DNA from: Cyprinodon diabolis
Taxonomy: Eukaryota; Chordata; Actinopteri; Cyprinodontiformes; Cyprinodontidae
Assembly: GCA_030533445.1 (NCBI GenBank)
Contig: JARPUW010000295.1
Coordinates: forward strand, 62,001-126,000
Length of the DNA stretch: 64,000 nt
Direction: 5' to 3'
Part shown: piece after piece, positions 47,942 through 61,142 of the stretch
Layout of the letters: every line of letters begins with the position of its first letter
Numbering within the stretch: position 1 is the first letter of the stretch
Translations under genes and position numbers: made by a program
The notes under the pieces: generated by a model
What the model was told of the DNA's origin: nothing
Databases searched by the model: none
The model's input: the letters and a program-made list of their open reading frames with translations, nothing else

Positions 47942-50593
47942 AATGAGCAATATGCCAGAATGTATGAGTGTGTATAAGGAAGAGGCTTTTATTCTGTAGA
48001 GTCCTTGTAGTCTTATTTTGAAAGTCTATCATGAATGTGCATCAAAAGATGGGTCACGCCCAGCAGTGATATAGAATCCATTTCCAAATGTTAAATCACT
48101 GGTTTTCCATGTTATTAGGTGAATAGTTGATGTATTACAGAGTAAATGGGAGACTTTTATTGTGAAATTTGCTCTGGGGTGTGTCTTGAAAAGGTCACTA
48201 GAGTCTAATAAAAACAACCTGGAAGAGTTTGGGTCATAATGTTGAGCCATTTGCATCAATTAATGCATTAGTATAATCTAGAGGCTTTTATTTTGTAGGG
48301 TCCCTGGAGTCTTATTTTGAAAGTCCAACAGAGTTGTGTTTATAGAAAATGTTCAGACCCGTCAATGATAGTTGATTACTTTCCAATCGTTAAATCACTC
48401 TTTTTCCATGTTATTAGGGCAGTAGATGAAGCGGAAATGGGAGGCTTTTATTTTGAAATTTGCTATAGGGTGTGTTTTAAACAGTCTCCTAGAGTCTATT
48501 CTCTAAAACGGGGTTGAGTTTGGGTCATAATGTTGAGCCATATAGGGCAATAAATATATGTAAAAAATATAGAGGCTTTTATTTTGTAGGGTCCCTGGAG
48601 TCTTATTTTGAAAGTCTATCAGTGATGAGTGGCAAGGGAAGTGTCATGGACAGCAGTCATATAGTATCCATTTCCCAATGTTAAATCAGTGCTTTCACCC
48701 TCCATTAGATTAATATGTGCTGTTTAAAACAGCAGAGATAAAATCTGTTTGAAGCTTGGTAACCTTGACAACGCTTAAGGAGCCTCTCACTGACACAGAC
48801 AACAGCTGCACTCACTATTGGTTTCTTCTTCCCAGGCTTTTTTGTATGGGAAGAACGGCACCGAACAAACGACTGCTGAGCAAAAACCGTATGAGTTATT
48901 AAAAAAAAAAATTCACCATGAGCATCAGCAATCCTTCGACTCCAACTATACCAACTTTGGTGTATGTGTGTCATTCAGAACAATATTTATGACGACTTGA
49001 AAACACATAGTCTGATTCGTTTCTCTCCCATCTTCAGCTCAAAAAGAATGGAGAAAGGCTGAAACTCATCGACTTTAGGTTGGTCTGGAGGGTTTTTAAG
49101 GAAAAGTATTAATCCTACCGTGATTCCGAAGACATTGCGTGAGTCCAGAGGTTTCAGTCTACAAACTGACCAAAAATGGTGACTGTAGCTCCAAATATGT
49201 GGCCGTGAGGGCGAGAATAAGATGTTTGATCTTAAAAAAATGGCCGCCTCACACTAAGATTTCAGCAGCTGCACTCTAGCAGGCTGCTGCAGAAGCTAAC
49301 TGTCAGCTAGCTTCCAGGTGCTTACCCTCCGAACAAACGACTGCTGAGCAAAAACCGTAAAAGATATCTGAAAAATTCTTTCAGTGAAAGCAACATCTAT
49401 CCTTTGTCTCAGACTGGGGTAACCTTCATGTCTGTAGGTCTTTCACAACCCAAAACGAAGCACAAACAAAATGGTTGGCCCACCTGCTCCTCCCTTTGTT
49501 TGAACTGCAGGACATCACTCTCACTCACCTTTTAGCTGCTAAAGCACCCCTCCGAACAAACGACTGCTGAGTAAAAACCGTAAAAGGTATCTGAAAAATT
49601 CTTTTTATCTAAGCTACAGCTATATCTTGTCTTCAATTGGAGTAACTTTCATGGCTGTAGGTCATCTACAAACTGAATGGGAAGAGAAAGAAAAAGAAAA
49701 AACGTTTCATCACACCTAAGCTTCTAATTGAGCTAGCTGCAGCAGGTCACTGTCACTCAGCTTTCAGGTGCTTAAAATGTCCTCCGAACAAACGACTGCT
49801 GAGCAAAAACCGTATGAGTTATTCAAAAAATTTTTTCACCGTGAGCGTCAGTCATCCTTCGACTCCAACTATGCCAACTTTGGTGTATGTGTGTCATTCA
49901 GAAAAATATTTATGACGAGTTTAAAACACATAGTCTGATTCGTTTTTCTCCCCTCTTCTGCTCCAAAACCAATGAAAAACGGCTCTGATTTTCATCGACT
50001 TTAGGTCGGTCTGGAGGGTTTTTAAGGAAAAGTATTAATCCTACCGTAATTCCGAAGATATTGTGTGGGTCCAGAGATTTCAGTCTACAAACTGACCAAA
50101 AATGGTGACTCTAGCTATAAATATGTGGCCGTGAGGGCGAGTTTAAAATGTTTTTTTGTGTTTAAAAAACGCCTGCCTCACACTCTAGCTTTTCAGTTGC
50201 TCCACTCTAGCAGGCTGGATTTTGCTAAAACTTTGTGGCGCTTGAGGTCTGATTATACAAAAACCGTAGCAGTTATCAACATACCGTCTTCAGTTTTAAA
50301 TAGACGAAGGATTTATCTACAAACTGAGCTTCAAACTGTTTTTCTAGGTGAATGTATGCCGACACAGTGAAGTGCTGTTTTTTATGCTTTTTTTTACCTC
50401 TTCCCATTCATTTCCTATGGGATTTTTTTGCGACGTTTTCGCTAATAATTCGCAAACCTTCGGACTAATGAGAAAGTTTTATACAAGCACACATCACCCC
50501 ATTGGTCCCGACGCGTGTGCCAACTTTGGGCCCGATCCGCCAAACCGTGCGGGACTAGTTACGTGCCGAAGTTTTGGGTATACGGGAGAATTA

Positions 50594-50806
50594 TAATAAT
50601 AATAATAATACGCGGAATAAATATGTGCAATAGTAGTAGGTGGGCCATGCCTTCGGCATGTGGCCCCCCAATAATAATACGCGGAATAAATATGTGCAAT
50701 AGTAGTAGGTGGGCCATGCCTTCGGCATGTGGCCCCCCAATAATACGCGGAATAAATATGTGCAATAGTAGTAGGTGGGCCATGCCTTCGGCATGTGGCC
50801 CCCCAA
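50594..50806 (+). repeat. TAA run with three hairpin cassettes, unit 16
   Basis: (TAA)5, cores 50609-50671, 50678-50740 and 50744-50806, separated by (TAA)2 and then TAA. It is the largest allele in the window and combines the 69-bp and 66-bp steps. Confidence 0.92.
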
Positions 50807-51077
50807 CTAGAAAATTTCTAAAGAAATTTTGAGGGGGGCCACCTACTGCCCGTCTGGGGAACAGGGCCAATACGGCCCTGGCAAGTGATGTCGGGGCTCC
50901 CCAGACCAACTGCTTACGCCTTTGAGGGCTGCTGAGGGAAGGAAAGAGGGCTAGGTCATGGGCAAAGAGAGCTGTGTGCCACTTGTGCTGAAATCTGGGA
51001 AATAGACGTGCACAGCGTATGATGCAAAAGGGTAATATGGGTTGTCCATATTGAACCGCAGTGGGTAAAGCTCAGTT

Positions 51078-51288
51078 GGTGGGCTCCGCCCGCCTGCTAG
51101 GAGCCCTTGCAGCGATGAAAAAAATCACCAATGGCGGGCTCTGCCCGCCTGCTAAGAGCCATTGCAGTGATGAAATCACCAATGGCGGGCTCCGCCCGCC
51201 TTCTAAGAGCCATTGCAGTGATGAAATCACCAATGGCGGGCTCCGCCCGCCTTCTAAGAGCCATTGCAGTGATGAAATTACAAATGGC
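51078..51288 (+). repeat. GC hairpin minisatellite, unit 16 (4 hairpins, beta)
   Basis: First stem GGTGGGC, then loops TCT, TCC, TCC at regular 51-bp spacing. It ends GAAATTACAAATGGC, as in unit 3. It lies between the 2-hairpin and 7-hairpin beta alleles in size. Confidence 0.95.
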
Positions 51289-51393
51289 AATGAGCAATAT
51301 GCCAGAATGTATGAGTGTGTATAAGGAAGAGGCTTTTATTCTGTAGAGTCCCTGGAGTCTTATTTTGAAAGTCTATCATGGAAGTGCATCTAA

Positions 51394-54300
51394 AGATGGG
51401 TCATGCCCAGCAGTTATATAGAATCAATTTCCAAATGTTAAATCACTGGTTTTCCATGTTATTAGGTGAATAGTTGCTGTATTACAGAGTAAATGGGAGA
51501 CTTTTATTGTGAAATTTGCTCTGGGTGTGTTTTGAAAAGGTCACTAGAGTCTAATAAAAACAACCTGGAAGAGTTTGGGTCATAATGTTGAGCCATTTGC
51601 ATCAATTAATGCATTAGTATAATCTAGAGGCTTTTATTTTGTAGGGTCGCTGGAGTCTTATTTTGAAAGTCCAACAGAGTTGTGTTTATAGAAAATGTTC
51701 AGACCCGTCAATGATAGTTGATTACTTTCCAATCGTTAAATCACTCTTTTTCCATGTTATTAGGGCAGTAGATGAAGCGGAAATGGGAGGCTTTTATTTT
51801 GAAATTTGCTATAGGGTGTGTTTTAAACAGTCTCCTAGAGTCTATTCTCTAAAACGGGGTTGAGTTTGGGTCATAATATTGAGCCATATAGGGCAATAAA
51901 TATATGTAAAAAATATAGAGGCTTTTATTTTGTAGGGTCCCTGGAGTCTTATTTTGAAAGTCTATCAGTGCTGAGTGGCAAGGGAAGTGTCATGGACAGC
52001 AGTCATATAGTATCCATTTCCCAATGTTAAATCAGTCCTTTCACCCTCCATTAGATTAATATGTGCTGTTTAAAACAGCAGAGGTAAAATCTGTTTGAAG
52101 CTTGGTAACCTTGACAACGCTTAACGAGCCTCTCACTGACACAGACAACAGCTGCACTCACTATTGGTTTCTTCTTCCCAGGCTTTTTTGTATGGGAAGA
52201 ACGGCAACGAAAACAAACGACTACTGATCAAAAACCGTATGAGTTATTCAAAAAACATTTTCACCATGAGCATCAGCAATCCTTCGACTCCAAGTATACC
52301 AACTTTGGTGTATGTGTGTCATTCAGAACAATATTTATGACGACTTGAAAACACATAGTCTGATTCGTTTCTCTCCCATCTTCAGCTCAAAAAGAATGGA
52401 GAAAGGCTGAAACTCATCGACTTTAGGTTGGTCTGGAGGGTTTTTAAGGAAAAGTATTAATCCTACCGTAATTCCGAAGACATTGTGTGAGTCCAGAGGT
52501 TTCAGTCTACAAACTGACCAAAAATGGTGACTGTAGCTCCAAATATGTGGCCGTGAGGGCGAGAATAAGATGTTTGATCTTAAAAAAATGGCCGCCTCAC
52601 ACTAAGATTTCAGCAGCTGCACTCTAGCAGGCTGCTGCAGAAGCTAACTGTCAGCTAGCTTCCAGGTGCTTACCCTCCGAACAAACGACTGCTGAGCAAA
52701 AACCGTAAAAGATATCTGAAAAATTCTTTCAGTGAAAGCAACATCTATCCTTTGTCTCAGACTGGGGTAACCTTCATGTCTGTAGGTCTTTCACAACCCA
52801 AAACGAAGCACAAACAAAATGGTTGGCCCACCTGCTCCTCCCTTTGTTTGAACTGCAGGACCTCACTCTCACTCACCTTTTAGCTGCTAAAGCACCCCTC
52901 CGAACAAACGACTGCTGAGTAAAAACCGTAAAAGGTGTCTGAAAAATTCTTTTTATCTAAGCGACAGCTATATCTTGTCTTCAATTGGAGTAACTTTCAT
53001 GGCTGTAGGTCATCTACAAACTGAATGGGAAGAGAAAGAAAAAGAAAAAACGTTTCATCACACCTAAGCTTCTAATTGAGCTAGCTGCAGCAGGTCACTG
53101 TCACTCAGCTTTCAGGTGCTTAAAATGTCCTCCGAACAAACGACTGCTGAGCAAAAACCGTATGAGTTATTCAAAAAATTTTTTCAGCGTGAGCGTCAGA
53201 CATCCTTCGACTCCAACTATGCCAACTTTGGTGTATGTGTGTCATTCAGAAAAATATTTATGACGAGTTTAAAACACATAGTCGGATTCGTTTTTCTCCC
53301 CTCTTCTGCTCCAAAACCAATGAAAAACGGCTCTGATTTTCATCGACTTTAGGTCGGTCTGGAGGGTTTTTAAGGAAAAGTATTAATCCTACCGTAATTC
53401 CGAAGATATTGTGTGGGTCCAGAGATTTCAGTCTACAAACTGACCAAAAATGGTGACTCTAGCTATAAATATGTGGCCGTGAGGGCGAGTTTAAAATGTT
53501 TTTTTGTGTTTAAAAAACGCCTGCCTCACACTCTAGCTTTTCAGTTGCTCCACTCTAGCAGGCTGGATTTTGCTAAAACTTTGTGGCGCTTGAGGTCTGA
53601 TTATACAAAAACCGTAGCAGTTATCAACATACCGTCTTCAGTTTTAAATAGACGAAGGATTTATCTACAAACTGAGCTTCAAACTGTTTTTCTAGGTGAA
53701 TGTATGCCGACACAGTGAAGTGCTGTTTTTTATGCTTTTTTTTTCCTCTCCCCATTCATTTCCTATGGGATTTTTTTGCGACGTTTTCGCTAATAATTCG
53801 CAAACCTTCGGACTAATGAGAAAGTTTTATACAAGCACACATCACCCCATTGGTCCCGACGCGTGTGCCAACTTTGGGCCCGATCCGCCAAACCGTGCGG
53901 GACTAGTTACGCGCCGAAGTTTTGGGTATACGGGAGAATTATAATAATAATAACTAGAAAATTTCTAAAGAAATTTTGAGGGGGGCCACCTACTGCCCGT
54001 CTGGGGAACCGGGCCAATACGGCCCTGGCAAGTGACGTCGGGGCTCCCCAGACCAACTGCTTACGCCTTAGAGGGCTGCTGAGGGAAGGAAAGAGGGCAA
54101 GTTCATGGGCAAAGAGAGCTGTGTGCCACTTGTGCTGAAATCTGGGAAATAGACGTGCACAGCGTATGATGCACAAGGGTAATATGGGTTGTCCATATTG
54201 AAACACAGTGGGTAAAGCCCAGTTGGCGGGCTTCGCCCGCCTGCTAGGAGCCATCTCAGTGAAGAAAAAAATCACCAATGGCGGGCTCTGCCCGCCTTCT

Positions 54301-54567
54301 AAGAGCCATTGCAGTGATGAAATCACCAATGGCGGGCTCCGCCCGCCTGCTAAGAGCCATTGCAGTGATGTAATCACCTTTGGCGGGCTCCGCCCGCCTG
54401 TTACCATTGGCGGGCTCCGCCCGCCTTCTAAGAGCCATTGCAGTGATGAAATCACCAATGGCAATGAGCAATATGCCAGAATGTATGAATGTGTATAAGG
54501 AAGAGGCTTTTATTCTGTAGAGTCCTTGTAGTCTTATTTTGAAAGTCTATCATGAATGTGCATCAAA
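51394..54567 (+). repeat. Satellite monomer, unit 17 (beta 5' half)
   Basis: 3174 bp, (TAA)4, no cassette, five hairpins. It begins as beta (CAGTTATATAGAATCAA, CATAATATTGAGCC, GGCAACGAAAACAAACG, AAAGGTGTCTG). It is alpha by about 53490 (ATGTTTTTTTGTG, ATAGACGAAGG). Private changes are TTTTTTCAGCGTGAGCGTCAG followed by ACATCC in B4, and CGCCTTAGAGGG in the linker. Confidence 0.95.
54225..54462 (+). repeat. GC hairpin minisatellite, unit 17 (5 hairpins)
   Basis: Alpha allele, layout and loops as in unit 1. Confidence 0.95.
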
Positions 54568-57500
54568 AGATGGGTCACGCCCAGCAGTGATATAGAATCC
54601 ATTTCCAAATGTTAAATCACTGGTTTTCCATGTTATTAGGTGAATAGTTGCTGTATTACAGAGTAAATGGGAGACTTTTATTGTGAAATTTGCTCTGGGG
54701 TGTGTTTTGAAAAGGTCACTAGAGTCTAATAAAAACAACCTGGAAGAGTTTGGGTCATAATGTTGAGCCATTTGCATCAATTAATGCATTAGTATAATCT
54801 AGAGGCTTTTATTTTGTAGGGTCCCTGGAGTGTTATTTTGAAAGTCCAACAGAGTTGTGTTTATAGAAAATGTTCAGACCCGTCAATGATAGTTGATTAC
54901 TTTCCAATCGTTAAATCACTCTTTTTCCATGTTATTAGGGCAGTAGATGAAGCGGAAATGGGAGGCTTTTATTTTGAAATTTGCTATAGGGTGTGTTTTA
55001 AACAGTCTCCTAGAGTCTATTCTCTAAAACGGGGTTGAGTTTGGGTCATAATGTTGAGCCATATAGGGCAATAAATATATGTAAAAAAATATAGAGGCTT
55101 TTATTTTGTAGGGTCCCTGGAGTCTTATTTTGAAAGTCTATCAGTGCTGAGTGGCAAGGGAAGTGTCATGGACAGCAGTCATATAGTATCCATTTCCCAA
55201 TGTTAAATCAGTCCTTTCACCCTCCATTAGATTAATATGTGCTGTTTAAAACAGCAGAGGTAAAATCTGTTTGAAGCTTGGTAACCTTGACAACGCTTAA
55301 CGAGCCTCTCACTGACACAGACAACAGCTGCACTCACTATTGGTTTCTTCTTCCCAGGCTTTTTTGTATGGGAAGAACGGCACCGAACAAACGACTACTG
55401 ATCAAAAACCGCATGAGTTATTCAAAAAACATTTTCACCATGAGCATCAGCAATCCTTCGACTCCAACTATGCCAACTTTGGTGTATGTGTGTCATTCAG
55501 AAAAATATTTATGACGAGTTGAAAACACATAGTCTGATTCGTTTCTCTCCCATCTTCAGCTCAAAAAGAATAGAGAAAGGCTGAAACTCTCATCGACTTT
55601 AGGTTGGTCTGGAGGGTTTTTAAGGAAAAGTATTAACCCTACCGTAATTCCGAAGACATTGTGTGAGTCCAGAGGTTTCAGTCTACAAACTGACCAAAAA
55701 TGGTGACTGTAGCTCCAAATATGTGGCCGTGAGGGCGAGAATAAGATGTTTGATCTTAAAAAAATGGCCGCCTCACACTAAGATTTCAGCAGCTGCACTC
55801 TAGCAGGCTGCTGCAGAAGCTAACTGTCAGCTAGCTTCCAGGTGCTTACCCTCCGAACAAACGACTGCTGAGCAAAAACCGTAAAAGGTATCTGAAAAAT
55901 TATTTCAGTGAAAGCAACATCTATCCTTTGTCTCAGACTGGGGTAACCTTCATGTCTGTAGGTCTTTCACAACCCAAAACGAAGCACAAACAAAATGGTT
56001 GGCCCACCTGCTCCTCCCTTTGTTTGAACTGCAGGACCTCACTCTCACTCACCTTTTAGCTGCTAAAGCACCCCTCCGAACAAACGACTGCTGAGTAAAA
56101 ACCGTAAAAGGTATCTGAAAAATTCTTTTTATCTAAGCGACAGCTATATCTTGTCTTCAATTGGAGTAACTTTCATGGCTGTAGGTCATCTACAAACTGA
56201 ATGGGAAGAGAAAGAAAAAGAAAAAACGTTTCATCACACCTAAGCTTCTAATTGAGCTAGCTGCAGCAGGTCACTCTCACTCAGCTTTCAGGTGCTTAAA
56301 ATGTCCTCCGAACAAACGACTGCTGAGCAAAAACCGTATGAGTTATTCAAAAAATTTTTTCACCGTGAGCGTCAGTCATCCTTCGACTCCAACTATGCCA
56401 ACTTTGGTGTATGTGTGTCATTCAGAAAAATATTTATGACGAGTTTAAAACACATAGTCTGATTCGTTTTTCTCCCCTCTTCTGCTCCAAAACCAATGAA
56501 AAACGGCTCTGATTTTCATCGACTTTAGGTCGGTCTGGAGGGTTTTTAAGGAAAAGTATTAATCCTACCGTAATTCCGAAGATATTGTGTGGGTCCAGAG
56601 ATTTCAGTCTACAAACTGACCAAAAATGGTGACTCTAGCTATAAATATGTGGCCGTGAGGGCGAGTTTAAAATGTTTTTTTGTGTTTAAAAAACGCCTGC
56701 CTCACACTCTAGCTTTTCAGTTGCTCCACTCTAGCAGGCTGGATTTTGCTAAAACTTTGTGGCGCTTGAAGTCTGATTATACAAAAACCGTAGCAGTTAT
56801 CAACATACCGTCTTCAGTTTTAAATAGACGAAGGATTTATCTACAAACTGAGCTTCAAACTGTTTTTCTAGGTGAATGTGTGCCGACACAGTGAAGTGCT
56901 GTTTTTTATGCTTTTTTTTACCTCTTCCCATTCATTTCCTATGGGATTTTTTTGCGACGTTTTCGCTAATAATTCGCAAACCTTCGGACTAATGAGAAAG
57001 TTTTATACAAGCACACATCACCCCATTGGTCCCAACGCGTGTGCCAACTTTGGGCCCCATCCGCCAAACCGTGCGGGACTAGTTACGTGCCGAAGTTTTG
57101 GGTATACGGGAGAATTATAATAACTAGAAAATTTCTAAAGAAATTTTGAGGGGGGCCACCTACTGCCCGTCTGGGGAACCGGGCCAATACGGCCCTGGCA
57201 AGTGACGTCGGGGCTCCCCAGACCAACTGCTTACGCCTTTGAGGGCTGCTGAGGGAAGGAAAGAGGGCAAGTTCATGGGCAAAGAGAGCTGTGTGCCACT
57301 TGTGCTGAAATCTGGGAAATAGACGTGCACAGAGTATGATGCACAAGGGTAATATGGGTTGTCCATATTGAAACACAGTGGGTAAAGCCCAGTTGGCGGG
57401 CTTCGCCCGCCTGCTAGGAGCCATCTCAGTGAAGAAAAAAATCACCAATGGCGGGCTCTGCCCGCCTTCTAAGAGCCATTGCAGTGATGAAATCACCAAT

Positions 57501-57737
57501 GGCGGGCTCCGCCCGCCTGCTAAGAGCCATTGCAGTGATGTAATCACCTTTGGCGGGCTCCGCCCGCCTGTTACCATTGGCGGGCTCCGCCCGCCTTCTA
57601 AGAGCCATTGCAGTGATGAAATCACCAATGGCAATGAGCAATATGCCAGAATGTATGAGTGTGTATAAGGAAGAGGCTTTTATTCTGTAGAGTCCTTGTA
57701 GTCTTATTTTGAAAGTCTATCATGAATGTGCATCAAA
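54568..57737 (+). repeat. Satellite monomer, unit 18
   Basis: 3170 bp, alpha, (TAA)2, no cassette, five hairpins. Private changes include GGAGTGTTATTTTG, a seven-A run near 55083, CCGCATGAG, ATTAACCCTACC, AATTATTTCAG, GCTTGAAGTCTG, GAATGTGTGCCG and GGGCCCCATCC. B1 has CTATGCCAAC, the base normal for B4, and B2 has the B3-type GTAAAAGGTATC. Confidence 0.95.
57395..57632 (+). repeat. GC hairpin minisatellite, unit 18 (5 hairpins)
   Basis: Alpha allele, layout and loops as in unit 1. Confidence 0.95.
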
Positions 57738-60700
57738 AGATGGGTCACGCCCAGCAGTGATATAGAATCCATTTCCAAATGTTAAATCACTGGTTTTCCA
57801 TGTTATTAGGTGAATAGTTGCTGTATTACAGAGTAAATGGGAGACTTTTATTGTGAAATTTGCTCTGGGGTGTGTTTTGAAAAGGTCACTAGAGTCTAAT
57901 AAAAACAACCTGGAAGAGTTTGGGTCATAATGTTGAGCCATTTGCATCAATTAATGCATTACTATAATCTAGAGGCTTTTATTTTGTAGGGTCCCTGGAG
58001 TCTTATTTTGAAAGTCCAACAGAGTTGTGTTTATAGAAAATGTTCAGACCCGTCAATGATAGTTGATTACTTTCCAATCGTTAAATCACTCTTTTTCCAT
58101 GTTATTAGGGCAGTAGATGAAGCGGAAATGGGAGGCTTTTATTTTGAAATTTGCTATAGGGTGTGTTTTAAACAGTCTCCTAGAGTCTATTCTCTAAAAC
58201 GGGGTTGAGTTTGGGTCATAATGTTGAGCCATATAGAGCAATAAATATATGTAAAAAATATAGAGGCTTTTATTTTGTAGGGTCCCTGGAGTCTTATTTT
58301 GAAAGTCTATCAGTGCTGAGTGGCAAGGGAAGTGTCATGTACAGCAGTCATATAGTATCCATTTCCCAATGTTAAATCAGTCCTTTCACCCTCCATTAGA
58401 TTAATATGTGCTGTTTAAAACAGCAGAGGTAAAATCTGTTTGAAGCTTGGTAACCTTGACAACGCTTAACGAGCCTCTCACTGACACAGACAACAGCTGC
58501 ACTCACTATTGGTTTCTTCTTCCCAGGCTTTTTTGTATGGGAAGAACGGCACCGAACAAACGACTACTGATCAAAAACCGTATGAGTTATTCAAAAAACA
58601 TTTTCACCATGAGCATCAGCAATCCTTCGACTCCAACTATACCAACTTTGGTGTATGTGTGTCATTCAGAAAAATATTTATGACGAGTTGAAAACACATA
58701 GTCTGATTCGTTTTTCTCCCATCTTCAGCTCAAAAAGAATGGAGAAAGGCTGAAACTCTCATCCACTTTAGGTTGGTCTGGAGGGTTTTTAAGGCAAAGT
58801 ATTAATCCTACCGTAATTCCGAAGACATTGTGTGAGTCCAGAGGTTTCAGTCTACAAACTGACCAAAAATGGTGACTGTAGCTCCAAATATGTGGCCGTG
58901 AGGGCGAGAATAAGATGTTTGATCTTAAAAAATGGCCGCCTCACACTAAGATTTCAGCAGCTGCACTCTAGCAGGCTGCTGCAGAAGCTAACTGTCAGCT
59001 AGCTTCCAGGTGCTTACCCTCCGAACAAACGACTGCTGAGCAAAAACCGTAAAAGATATCTGAAAAATTCTTTCAGTGAAAGCAACATCTATCCTTTGTC
59101 TCAGACTGGGGTAACCTTCATGTCTGTAGGTCTTTCACAACCCAAAACGAAGCACAAACAAAATGGTTGGCCCACCTGCTCCTCCCTTTGTTTGAACTGC
59201 AGGACCTCACTCTCACTCACCTTTTAGCTGCTAAAGCACCCCTCCGAACAAACGACTGCTGAGTAAAAACCGTAAAAGGTATCTGAAAAATTCTTTTTAT
59301 CTAAGCGACAGCTATATCTTGTCTTCAATTGGAGTAACTTTCATGGCTGTAGGTCATCTACAAACTGAATGGGAAGAGAAAGAAAAAGAAAAAACGTTTC
59401 ATCACACCTAAGCTTCTAATTGAGCTAGCTGCAGCAGGTCACTGTCACTCAGCTTTCAGGTGCTTAAAATGTCCTCCGAACAAACGACTGCTGAGCAAAA
59501 ACCGTATGAGTTATTCAAAAAATTTTTTCACCGTGAGCGTCAGTCATCCTTCGACTCCAACTATGCCAACTTTGGTGTATGTGTGTCATTCAGAAAAATA
59601 TTTATGACGAGTTTAAAACACATAGTCGGATTCGTTTTTCTCCCCTCTTCTGCTCCAAAACCAATGAAAAACGGCTCTGATTTTCATCGACTTTAGGTCG
59701 GTCTGGAGGGTTTTTAAGGAAAAGTATTAATCCTACCGTAATTCCGAAGATATTGTGTGGGTCCAGAGATTTCAGTCTACAAACTGACCAAAAATGGTGA
59801 CTCTAGCTATAAATATGTGGCCGTGAGGGCGAGTTTAAAATGTTTTTTTGTGTTTAAAAAACGCCTGCCTCACACTCTAGCTTTTCAGTTGCTCCACTCT
59901 AGCAGGCTGGATTTTGCTAAAACTTTGTGGCGCTTGAGGTCTGATTATACAAAAACCGTAGCAGTTATCAACATACCGTCTTCAGTTTTAAATAGACGAA
60001 GGATTTATCTACAAACTGAGCTTCAAACTGTTTTTCTAGGTGAATGTATGCCGACACAGTGAAGTGCTGTTTTTTATGCTTTTTTTTTCCTCTCCCCATT
60101 CATTTCCTATGGGATTTTTTTGCGACGTTTTCGCTAATAATTCGCAAACCTTCGGACTAATGAGAAAGTTTTATACAAGCACACATCACCCCATTGGTCC
60201 CGACGCGTGTGCCAACTTTGGGCCCGATCCGCCAAACCGTGCGGGACTAGTTACGCGCCGAAGTTTTGGGTATACGGGAGAATTATAATAATAACTAGAA
60301 AATTTCTAAAGAAATTTTGAGGGGGGCCACCTACTGCCCGTCTGGGGAACCGGGCCAATAGGGCCCTGGCAAGTGACGTCGGGGCTCCCCAGACCAACTG
60401 CTTACGCCTTTGAGGGCTGCTGAGGGAAGGAAAGAGGGCAAGTTCATGGGCAAAGAGAGCTGTGTGCCACTTGTGCTGAAATCTGGGAAATAGACGTGCA
60501 CAGCGTATGATGCACAAGGGTAATATGGGTTGTCCATATTGAAACACAGTGGGTAAAGCCCAGTTGGCGGGCTTCGTCCGCCTGCTAGGAGCCATCTCAG
60601 TGAAGAAAAAAATCACCAATGGCGGGCTCTGCCCGCCTTCTAAGAGCCATTGCAGTGATGAAATCACCAATGGCGGGCTCCGCCCGCCTGCTAAGAGCCA

Positions 60701-60908
60701 TTGCAGTGATGTAATCACCTTTGGCGGGCTCCGCCCGCCTGTTACCATTGGCGGGCTCCGCCCGCCTTCTAAGAGCCATTGCAGTGATGAAATCACCAAT
60801 GGCAATGAGCAATATGCCAGAATGTATGAGTGTGTATAAGGAAGAGGCTTTTATTCTGTAGAGTCCTTGTAGTCTTATTTTGAAAGTCTATCATGAATGT
60901 GCATCAAA
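57738..60908 (+). repeat. Satellite monomer, unit 19 (trio-like)
   Basis: 3171 bp, alpha, (TAA)3, no cassette, five hairpins. It carries the full set of unit 8-10 markers in B1 (CTCATCCACTTTAGG, TTTAAGGCAAAG, GATCTTAAAAAATGG) although it lies about 28 kb away. The linker has private CCAATAGGGCCCTGG. The first hairpin has right arm GTCCGCC, a change that leaves a G-U pair in RNA. Confidence 0.95.
60566..60803 (+). repeat. GC hairpin minisatellite, unit 19 (5 hairpins)
   Basis: Alpha allele. The first right arm is GTCCGCC, which replaces a G-C pair by a G-T (G-U in RNA) wobble. The others match unit 1. Confidence 0.95.
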
Positions 60909-61142
60909 AGATGGGTCACGCCCAGCAGTGATATGGAATCCATTTCCAAATGTTAAATCACTGGTTTTCCATGTTATTAGGTGAATAGTTGCTGTATTAC
61001 AGAGTAAATGGGAGACTTTTATTGTGAAATTTGCTCTGGGGTGTGTTTTGAAAAGGTCACTAGAGTCTAATAAAAACAACCTGGAAGAGTTTGGGTCATA
61101 ATGTTGAGCCATTTGCATCAATTAATGCATTAGTATAATCTA

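Larger units (their letters stand above)
44818..48046 (+). repeat. Satellite monomer, unit 15
   Basis: 3229 bp, alpha, two cassettes, only three GC hairpins. It has many private changes: AGAGTGTAATAAAAAC, CAGATCCGTC, CCATTTTATTAGG (also in unit 4), CTTAAGGAGCC (also in unit 16), CATTTTCCCCATG, ATTCCAAAGAC, and an enlarged A run (nine A before TTTCACCG) in B4 near 46598. B2 reads GTAAAAGGTATCTG, the form normally found in B3. Confidence 0.95.
48047..51393 (+). repeat. Satellite monomer, unit 16 (beta 3' end)
   Basis: 3347 bp. The excess is three cassettes (the maximum seen) together with four GC hairpins. B1 carries B4-type bases (ACTGCTGAGC in place of ACTACTGATC near 48870) and an eleven-A run near 48901-48911, suggesting sequence transfer within a unit. 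It then shows beta markers (GACGACTT, CTGAAACTCATCG, ACCGTGATTCCG) and a beta 3' end. Confidence 0.95.
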
